A stretch of DNA of 64,000 nt from Oscheius onirici (Eukaryota > Nematoda > Chromadorea > Rhabditida > Rhabditidae): contig OW051468.1 in the NCBI GenBank assembly GCA_932521025.1, positions 3,472,064 to 3,536,063 of the forward strand. The letters are read 5' to 3'. Shown here piece by piece: positions 56,250 through 64,000 of this stretch (the first letter of the stretch is position 1; every line of letters starts with the position of its first letter). The notes under the pieces were generated by a model that was not told the origin of the DNA, ran no database searches, and saw only the letters and a program-made list of their open reading frames with translations. Position numbers and translations under genes: made by a program.

Positions 56250-56765
56250 TATCTAAAGCGCAATGGTGTCTGTCGTGGACTGTTTGGATGTGTTTGTCCG
56301 GGACAAGTCAGAAATTGTCAAGATAAGATAATCCACTTAAAATTGCTCTCGCGTCTGTGTTTGTCTGAAGCTCTAATTGAGGATAAGGAGGGGAGCTTTG
56401 TACGCAAATTAGTTTTTAACAAGTCGCGACAGGAAAAGCAAGTGCCCGGTGGGCTCTTCTGACTTTGATAGTTTCTTATTGGGGATGTGTTACTGGAACA
56501 GAGCGACAAGGGAAGAAGGGAAGAGACAGTAGGAAAAAAAGCTAGCTACGGGCCGGGTGAGCCGTTCAGGTCCTACATTTTGAAATTAGACTTGGGATGG
56601 AACGGGTTCACATGCAATTTCGATAGTTTCTTTGGAGGGCCAGGGAGAGTGACTGGAGGAGAGTAACAAAGGAGGAATGAAAGGGAAACCACGACTAGGG
56701 CTCGTGACAGAGCGAAGTCATGAATTTCTACTTTAGCCCTGGAAGGGCGTTGCCAACCTTGTTAG
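56250..56765. repeat. Dispersed non-coding repeat, copy 2
   Basis: Shares with 42990-43320 the blocks CTATCTAAAGCGCAATG, GAGGATAAGGAGGGGAGCTT, GAATGAAAGGGAAACCAC, AGAGCGAAGTCATGAATTTC and TAGCCCTGGAAGGGCGTTGC, with about 200 bp of extra sequence between. No protein coding. Confidence 0.7.
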
Positions 56766-57041
56766 TCTTCAACTTGGAGTAAGAACGAGGTAGTCATGAG
56801 ATGTTAGGTTTTGTCAAAGGATTAGTCGATTTGGAAGGGGATATAGAACTTGGAAAGAATTTACTTCGTACTTCTGAACGCCGCAGGCGCCAGGGCAGCG
56901 ACAGCCGTCGAAGACGGCTGGTGTAAAAGAAAGTATAAAAACATAGAGAAAAGGATTGAAACCAAACAACGAGGGCAAGTGCTAAGGCCAAATTATTTAT
57001 TGTATACAACAAGATTAAAACATACAGACGCGACAACATTT

Positions 57042-57458
57042 TCAAACTTCTGGTCCTTCTCCGCCAGGGACCAGCATAGTGACATGATTTCCATTCAGCA
57101 GAATCGTATCCAACTTTGTCACCTTCTTTCCTTCAGCTGTATGTTCGTATTCGACCTGAAAAATAAACTTTTTGAGCACAAAATATTAAGCTATAGGGAA
57201 AACCGAAATTAAAACGTACAACATCTTCTAACACCATGTTGACGTAGTCGTCAAAACCAACTAGCCTGCCGACAATTTCCTTGTCTCCTGAAAATCAAAA
57301 TGAACAAAAACGGCATATATTTTATAGGTTTTGATAAATTTTAAAAGGATGAAAAAAATTAACAAACCTTTCATGATCACCCATAACTTTGAGCCGATGC
57401 ACTTGTCCACCAACTCCAGAGGGAGCAATGTTGAAGGGTTTGTAGTAGTTGATGCCAT
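57042..57458 (-). CDS. lsm-5: LSM5, U6 snRNA / mRNA-decay Lsm ring subunit
   Basis: Lsm5 is in both the nuclear Lsm2-8 ring that binds U6 snRNA and the cytoplasmic Lsm1-7 decapping ring. Exons, complement of 57042-57155, 57220-57287 and 57368-57458, give 90 aa. [40 protein letters not shown] and [20 protein letters not shown] are near-identical to LSM5, including Sm1 and Sm2 motifs and the GGEGPEV end. Introns are 64 and 80 nt. Confidence 0.97.
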
Positions 57459-57852
57459 CTGCAAACCGTAAATCAGTAAATAAATAAGAAATGCGAAGAA
57501 AAAAACCGACGATGAGGAAAGCGCTTCGGGGCAGGAGAATGACTATTTTTAGGGAAGAACATCAGAAATGATCGAGAACTCCGTAAGAAAGCGGCCACAG
57601 AGGAACGAGAATGGATCGAAATCTTGCAATTGCCCGATGTTCGAAACTCCCGCAAATAGACGCAATTTCGCGTGGGGTTTTTTGCCAGTATATCCATTAT
57701 CGAAATAGGGAAACGAAATAGAGGGTAGAAAGAGAAAAGACAAAAAACATGGAAAACATCGGTTCCAAATGCAGAAAAGAGAAAAGAAATAGGTTTATGT
57801 GGAAGTTCATTTTTGGAAGTGGTATATAGGCTACAATAATTACCGTAGACGT

Positions 57853-57869
57853 CCCCCCCCCCCCCCCCC
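57853..57869 (+). repeat. Homopolymer C tract (17)
   Basis: Seventeen C in a row upstream of LSM5. Other C tracts lie at about 4242-4252, 5414 and 5437. Confidence 0.9.
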
Positions 57870-57917
57870 ACAATAAGAGAACTCTCGAGTCTACAAACTG
57901 TAAATCTATACTATCGT

Positions 57918-58130
57918 CAGTGCCCAGTATACTTGGGCGTCGAGTCGAAAAGTCGAGTCACGAGCCGATTCAAGTCGAGTTCTGTACCGACCCGAGTCGA
58001 GTCGCGTCGGCTCGTGAGCCATGTCTAGTCGTGTCGAGCCGGCTCGCGGCCTATGTCGAGTCGAGCCGACTCGTGGCTCAAATCGAGCTCGACTCGGCTC
58101 GAGTCGAGTTGCCCAATTATAGTGCTCAGA
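57918..58130. mobile_element. hAT-like element filled with CGAGTCGAG/GGCTCG repeats
   Basis: Left end CAGTGCCCAGTATACTTGGG and right end GCCCAATTATAGTG are imperfect inverted repeats. The interior consists of short variants of GAGTCGAGCCGGCTCG in both orientations. A target duplication was not clear. Confidence 0.5.
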
Positions 58131-58176
58131 AGATCGCCGCTGACGCTACAGCTATGTTCACCTTCGCAATTCTGCG

Positions 58177-58556
58177 CAGGGTTGGCAAACCTGGCCGGCC
58201 AGGTTGGACTTTGCGGCGGGCTAAAAAAAAGTTATTTCGCAACTTTTTCTGATTTTTTTTTGTTTCCAAATGCGTCCCCTGATTAGATTTAGTTTTGTCA
58301 TCAGAAAAATTGGAAAAAAATCGAAAACTGACAGTGAAAATCGAAGAAAACTGCTATTTTTACCGAATTTCCTCAAAAATCCGCATTTTCTTCTATTTTT
58401 GTCGTCAGTTTTCGATTTTCTTCTAATTTTTCTGATGGCAAAACTAAATCTAATCGGGAACGTATTTGGAAACAAAAAAAAATCAGAAAAAAATGCGAAA
58501 TGATTTTTTTATCCCGCCGCAAAGTCCAACCTGGTCGGCCAGGTTTGCCAACCCAG
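58177..58556. mobile_element. 380-bp hAT-like fold-back MITE
   Basis: Left end CAGGGTTGGCAAACCTGGCC, right end GGTTTGCCAACCCAG. The arms pair over almost the full length (about 165 bp each, e.g. AAAACTGACAGTGAAAATCG against its mirror near 58400). Direct repeats TTCTGCG flank it at 58170-58176 and 58557-58563. The tips contain a nested CCTGGCCGGCCAGG palindrome. Confidence 0.75.
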
Positions 58557-58563
58557 TTCTGCG

Positions 58564-60671
58564 TGAGTCATCTGTTCGGTTCCACCCAACATTTTTGGGG
58601 TTTACACGCGAACCTCAGTCCCATCATTTTCGCGTAAGATGACTTGATTATCTAGACCTTCCCCGAACGGGAGGCGCTTTTACGAACCGCGATTATAATA
58701 ATTGTGCCGGTTGGGAGAAGCGGATGTTTATTCTATTTTTAACCATTTTCCACTTTTGTGCAGGAAAAGGCCATGTAAATGGGCTCTACGGCTATTGGAA
58801 GAGAGTAACATCTGACAATCATGGGGCGAGGGCTGAGAGGCTGCACTCGAGTGCGAGACGCAGAGAGCTTTTCCTGGAGAAATGGCACTGAGGCGGGTTC
58901 CCCTCAAAACAAGTCTCTACCTAACTTTCTTACTTTTCAAATGATATCATTCTTGGATCGAGGACTTTATGTAGAACAAAATTTTCTACATAAAGTGTAC
59001 CACCCGACTTCGCAGAAATTTTTCTACGTAAAGTCCTCGACCTTCATTCTCGTTTACTTTGTCTCGAAGATATTTTCCATTGTACTTACTTTATAGCAAA
59101 AGACGAAGAAAGCTATGATTAATAAGCAATTCGAACTAGAAAAGTCTTTAGAACTGTACAAAACCGTGCCCTCCTCAAATGTTAATCGAATTCAGAAGAA
59201 CCGGTTTTGTCCCATATGATTCGGTGGTGAAGAACGTTCGAGGCGGATCACCGAGAGCCATGTACTGACTCTACGCACCGCGATCCTTTTAGAAACTGTT
59301 CCCATGTTACAGCGGCCAATTTGGTCTAATTTGTTGTGAAATGTGGGGACAGCTCAGTTATTTACGCAGGAATAACTTTTTTTGTCGCCTAGTTTACCTC
59401 CTTTTCTCAAGCTAAGCGATCAGTTTATTGGATTTTCTGAAAATGGACTTGTTGCGAAAAGAATGTGCATAAAAAAATCAGTGTCATACATAAATATGTC
59501 CTTTTGCGCACCAAATTTTGTCTCGAGCTTCAAAAATAGCGCGAAATTACAAATTTCTACATAAACATCTCGGTCAATTTTGTTTTCTTCATTTTTTCCA
59601 TCTACGGAGCGAATGGAAATTGAGCAGCTGTTCCTGCGCATATTTTGAACTCTACGCCGAAGCTGACCAGCCGTTTCGTGGCGGCTCATAGTCCAAGTGG
59701 CAGTGTAATAGTAAGCGATCTCTTATACGAAAGAGACTTGTCTTCTTTCTCCTGCAAACGTGTGTAGAAATGGATTTCTACTTGATTTTTGATCCCAAAA
59801 ATACCTCTTTTCAATCCTATACACCATATTTTTTTTTGCTGCCAGGAGCACATGACCCTGTTCCAGTTGGAAGAACGCTCCTCATTGCACTATTTGGCCC
59901 CCTGTCACGCTAAACATGTGTGTCATCTTCTTCGGGATCGTCTGTCAGCGTGAATCGATTGTTTATTCAACTCATCCAAAGACCAGTCTTTCTGCCACTG
60001 CCGGTTGAAGGGGCATGGTTCGGCACTCGACTTTGTCATCCGGTCATTGTCTTTTCTTCGTGTTTCTTTCGCCAAAATTCTCCTTTATCTCTGGCTGACC
60101 TTCACGTTGATCAAATTGATCAATGTTCTCTCCATTTGTTCTCCATTTTACTGATTTTTATTCGTCCTTTATAAATTTTCGCAGAATGTCGAACTTCCAG
60201 TAGCATTCCATTCATTTTACAACCGTCATCTCCCCATAATCTCGGTGTGCGTACGGTTGTTTTATTTGGATTGGTCGCACCGGGAAACATCTCACCGGCT
60301 AAGCAACTGGTCCTCCCCGTTTTTATCGATATAATGACGGTCTTTCTTTCGCTTCCTCTTATTTTCACACCTTCCGTTCCTATTGTGTCGATAGGCCGTT
60401 CCAATTTTCTTTCTCGAGAACGACGTCTCTCCCAACGGGTGGCATTTCACAGATTTCGGCTGGCGCTCTGTGTCATATCTTTGTCACTTTTGCGCGCATT
60501 TACCCAGTCCTAAATCAACGGTTGGAGATTTTGTATGTTTTTACCTTCTGTACGGACGAAATGTCAATATTCTTATCTATTTGCAGCTTTTTCTCGTTTC
60601 TTATCAGTGTCAATTCAAATTTGAGCCTTCAGATCCGGACGATCTCTCGCGGTAAACGGGTCAGCCCCGAA
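58564..60671. other. No gene seen, 2.1 kb
   Basis: Longest gene-free stretch. A hairpin lies at 58958-59042 (CGAGGACTTTATGTAGAA with TTCTACGTAAAGTCCTCG). Minus frame 60120-60404 and plus frame 60247-60513 are open but lack features. It should hold the REEP promoter. Confidence 0.4.
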
Positions 60672-61671
60672 ATGTCAGAACTTCTATCCCGGCTCATTAC
60701 TCTGACCGCCGGTACACTATATCCCGCCTATCGTAGCTATAAAGTTTTTTTTTTCTGTTTACTTTATTCAAAACATATTTTCAGGCAGTTCGGACCAAAG
60801 ATGTAAGGGAATATGTAAAATGGATGATGTATTGGATTGTGTTTGCCCTATATTGCTTTACCGAGACTATTGCCGATATGCTACTTGCATTCTGGTAACC
60901 ATTATATCATTTCTTTTGTAAAAAATAGTTTTCTAGGTTCCCCTTCTATTTCCAGCTGAAAATTGTCTTCATTGTATGGCTCTTGAGTCCTTGGACGAAA
61001 GGGGCATCTATTCTGTACAGAAAGTGGATACATCCGACCCTTTCTAAGCACGAGGGCAATATAGACGCCATGCTCGAACAGGCTAAGTCAGAAAGTTACA
61101 ATCAGGCGAGTTGCCAAAGGAGAATCACTCGATTCACGTGCAATTACACCTCTTTTTTGTTTTTTAGAGTTTGCTCTTGCCTGATTCATTCGCAGCATCT
61201 AAAACTAGTTTCAGGTCTTGCGTATCGGAAGCAGAACTCTTCTCTGTGCGAGGGATATCGTGGCCGAGGCGGCTATTCGTGGACAGCAACAACTCGTCAA
61301 TCAAATACAAAAGTATGTATTTTTTTTATTAATTCTTGCTTTATGAAGAGTATCTTCAAAGCACATAATATAATTTCCAGGTCCTACAGCATGAGCGACG
61401 TGAGTACAGCGGGAGAACGCAAGCTGGTGGAAGTACAAGAAGAAATCATCGAAGAGATCCAAATACTCGAGGGACCCGACAGCGATCAAGAGAACAGAAT
61501 AGACGACGAACCCGAGGTTTGTTCTTTTTGGTCTATTTCGAAAATCCCCAGTTTTAGGTGCCTCGACGTCGTAGACAACGTTCAGGATCAAGATCGCGGT
61601 CACAGGCAGGAGCGGAAGGAGGAGAAAACGCTTTCAATACGATGCCGCGTCGCAATCCCCGTCGTCACTGA
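60672..61671 (+). CDS. REEP1-4-type ER membrane protein
   Basis: Six exons, 60672-60743, 60785-60894, 60937-61105, 61215-61312, 61381-61516 and 61558-61671, total 699 nt, 232 aa. Starts [20 protein letters not shown], then [40 protein letters not shown] and [20 protein letters not shown]. These are the REEP1-4 signatures, which link ER tubules to microtubules. The C-tail is acidic ([20 protein letters not shown]) then Arg/Ser-rich ([18 protein letters not shown]). The intron after exon 3 begins with GC (CAG|GCGAGT); only this keeps frame. It is distinct from the REEP5-type gene at 16095. Confidence 0.93.
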
Positions 61672-62122
61672 TTTATTCCCTCTATTTTTGTCAAAATTTC
61701 GTAGTCCAGTAGCAGGGTAGTTATTTATCCCTCCATGTCTTACGGTTATTATACTCGAAAAGCATAAGCATGTGTTGGTAGAGCGCGTTTACTGCCGCCG
61801 CCTTTCCGTTTTCGAAATAAATCTTACCCTGTTTTACACCTGCCCGCATAATTGATAAGCATCTTCTGTTTTATGACTTCAAACAGCGTAATTTTGTGTC
61901 AAAACAGCCAAAACGTACTACATTGATTCTCAGATGAATCAAGATTTCCCCCAGTTTTGGCGACATCTTTCCAGCTCAATATTTCCCTCCCACACAAGTC
62001 TGTACATAACGGCATATTCTTGAACATACATTATTCGATTGCATATTTCTGTTCTCCATTTACTTTGTTCTCATCACAAATCTAACTAGTGCAGTTCATT
62101 TTAGGTATAAACAGATTTTAAG
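61672..62122. other. Intergenic before PRP16
   Basis: No coding signal. A TTTTAG site lies about 18 nt before the PRP16 ATG and could be a trans- or cis-splice acceptor. Confidence 0.4.
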
Positions 62123-64000
62123 ATGGAATCGGACGCTCCGTCAAGACTTGAAGGGTTCAACGACCAAGTCGGTGGACTCATTATTAGGAAGAAGGGCGGA
62201 TCACATCATCATCACGATTCGGACAACAGGTTAGCTATTCCCTATAGAACTATCAGGTGGGAGCAAAAGTTCGGATATTTTTGGTCATAACTGTTTTCCC
62301 TTCCAACCAAATCGGGTTTTCTTTTTTTTTTTAGAAAGAAAGGGCTAGGTTAGCTCTATTTGATGGACTATAGTGTTCAGAGCCCTTAGTTGAAAAATTT
62401 CGAGCACCAGTTCAAAAGATGAAATTTAGAACGCACTTTTAGTTCCAGCGGGCCCCAAAAAGCATATTTTCAGAAACTGCCAGCATAGTTTTATTGCGCT
62501 GAACAAATTATGTTGCCAGCCGCGACCCGATTCCTCAGAAATTTTTCCTCGCTGAGATACAGAGGGTCAAAGTTGCGAAAGTGACCAACTTCGGAGGCAT
62601 GCACAGCGCTTATCAAATCGAATTGAACAAATCGGCCGATGCACCTTGAAAGAGCTCAATCTGGGCTACAAAATCTTGTATAGAGCAGAAAATGCCCAGT
62701 TGAAAATTTTCGAGAAACGCGACTTCCAAAATCGGCGTTCTTCACCATGATGGGGGATATCATGGAACAGCAAAAAATTAACTTCATTGTATTGAGCAGA
62801 ATATGAGCAGAAAACGCATACACTTAAACCAGAAGACTGAAAAGTTCTCTAGAAGCAAAATGATGCATTTCTTTTTCGAAAATTTTCAGAATTTTTCACC
62901 TAAGGGCTCTGAACACTATAGTCCATCAAATAGCTAACCAAGCCCTTTTCTAAAAAAAAACCCGATTTGGTTGGAAGGGAAAAAAGTTATGACCAAAAGT
63001 ATCCGAACTTTTGCTCTCACCTGATAGTTCTGGTGAGTTTTGTCAATGTTTTATTTGTAATATGGAAGGTTCAAAACAATCGTATTCAGATCCCACTTCG
63101 GTCTGGACAAACTTGCCCGCGAGAAGAAGGAAGACGACAATTCAAGGAAGAGAAAGGTCGATGAGACGCCCGACCACGGCCTGTCCGACAGTGTTCGACG
63201 CGGAATAGAAAAGTATCCTTTCCGTATTCATTTATTAAAATATCCTTCAGCTATCACAGCAAGCACTCTCGAGAAGGCCGTCGTGGATTGGAATACGACT
63301 CGCGAGAGAAAAGAGATCGAAGGGACGACAGACGGGACAGAGATCGTGACCGAAATGGACGAAAATACGTCGAGACGCCAAAGTTTAAGGTACTTTCCAT
63401 TTTGAATCAATAACAACTGTATTTAGATTCCGAACACGCCATCAAATAACAGCTGGGATATGGACAAGGATACGAGAAGGACACGACGATCAGAATGGGA
63501 TACACCAACTCCGTCGGCGGGAAAAAGAGGCGCTTACGACTACACCGAACGCAGTGTTCGAAGCATCTACCAGAGCGAGAGACGACGACAGGACGATCGT
63601 CGTGTCAATCGGAGCAGACGTCCAGAAGACACGGTTCGGTCGTTGAGAGATGACCCGGTGCCCCATTTCCAAGACGACAATGAACGGCTGGAATGGGAAG
63701 AAGAACAGAAGATGCTCGATCGGGAGTGGTATGACAACGATGGCGGCTATGATGACGAGTACAATCCTTTTGCCAAGGTTCTCTTTCTAATGGTTTTTTA
63801 AGTAAACAACGGATTTAGGTCAGCGAAGAATTTGTGGAGAAGAGAGAAAAACAATGGGTGGAAAAAACGTCAAAGCCGCGTCTCACAGTCCGACAGCAGC
63901 AGATCAAGCGAGAAAATGAAATGTGGGAGAATAATCGTCTCCATCGATCAGGTACACTTATTCTTTTTGATGCAGAAAAGTAAGAAGAATTTAGGAATTG
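62123..64000 (+). CDS. mog-1: PRP16 / DHX38 spliceosomal DEAH helicase, N-terminal part (cut by window edge)
   Basis: PRP16 remodels the spliceosome before the second step. Exons 62123-62229, 63090-63212, 63251-63389, 63427-63777, 63819-63951 and 63995 onward keep frame. The N-terminus (SRLEGFNDQVGGLIIRKKGG) is followed by SHFGLDKLAREKKEDDNSRK, a long Arg/Asp/Glu-rich region (RRDDRRDRDRDRNGRKYVET) and the conserved ERLEWEEEQKMLDREWYDND with RQQQIKRENEMWENNRLHRS. These match the DHX38 N-terminus. The helicase core is outside the window. The symbol follows C. elegans. Intron 1 holds a 772-bp mariner-like element. Confidence 0.92.
62253..63024. mobile_element. Tc1/mariner-like non-autonomous element in PRP16 intron 1
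   Basis: Ends TCAGGTGGGAGCAAAAGTTC and its reverse complement, flanked by TA on both sides. Inverted arms extend about 150 bp and include a block around GGACTATAGTGTTCAGAGCC. No transposase frame. Confidence 0.75.

Overview
The window is eukaryotic and reads as a compact nematode genome. Most introns are 35-90 nt with GT...TTTCAG-type boundaries. Several families carry nematode hallmarks: a CK1-superfamily kinase of the nematode-expanded type, a nematode UDP-glucuronosyltransferase, a CDGPC-type zinc-binding protein and a UBASH3-like histidine-phosphatase relative. No prokaryotic signature was seen. Species cannot be named. Exon coordinates below come from hand-checked splice sites and reading frame and are predictions.

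Region 1 (0-6.5 kb): the 5' part of a UGT gene (minus), then a divergent pair (RING-like, minus; unknown protein, plus) sharing a 160-bp two-way TATA promoter, then a decayed PIWI-domain fragment, a fold-back repeat and a long C/G-tract repeat block. Region 2 (7-21 kb): an accessory region. At least seven, probably nine, small two- to four-TM membrane-protein genes lie here; nearly all have a phase-1 intron just after the first TM. They are interspersed with fold-back elements, tRNA-derived repeats, a dead pogo/Tigger transposon, frameshifted F-box-like genes, a REEP5/Yop1 gene, a secreted S1 protease and an intact tRNA-Cys.

Region 3 (21.8-37.6 kb): mostly conserved genes: a SYNJ2BP-like PDZ tail-anchored protein (with a frameshift), a CK1 kinase, ZNF277, a Scratch-type zinc-finger factor, CFIm25/NUDT21, the SLC25A42-type carrier, a PWWP protein and a histidine-phosphatase-fold pseudoenzyme. 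Region 4 (37.8-47.5 kb): a 5'-truncated RTE-like LINE, the full TRAPPC8 gene (minus) and, head-to-head with it, a shortened TRAPPC8 paralogue (plus).

Region 5 (47.7-64 kb): V-ATPase subunit G, UBL5/Hub1, two abutting same-strand genes with Myb/SANT-like repeats, a short secreted peptide, an unknown basic nuclear-type protein, LSM5, a REEP1-4 gene and the start of PRP16/DHX38. RNA-processing functions recur (CFIm25, UBL5, LSM5, PRP16), but nothing shows they are co-regulated. Non-autonomous DNA transposons (hAT-like with 7-8 bp target duplications, Tc1/mariner-like with TA) sit in introns and intergenic DNA throughout. The most novel-looking content is the small membrane-protein array and the TRAPPC8 inverted partial duplication.
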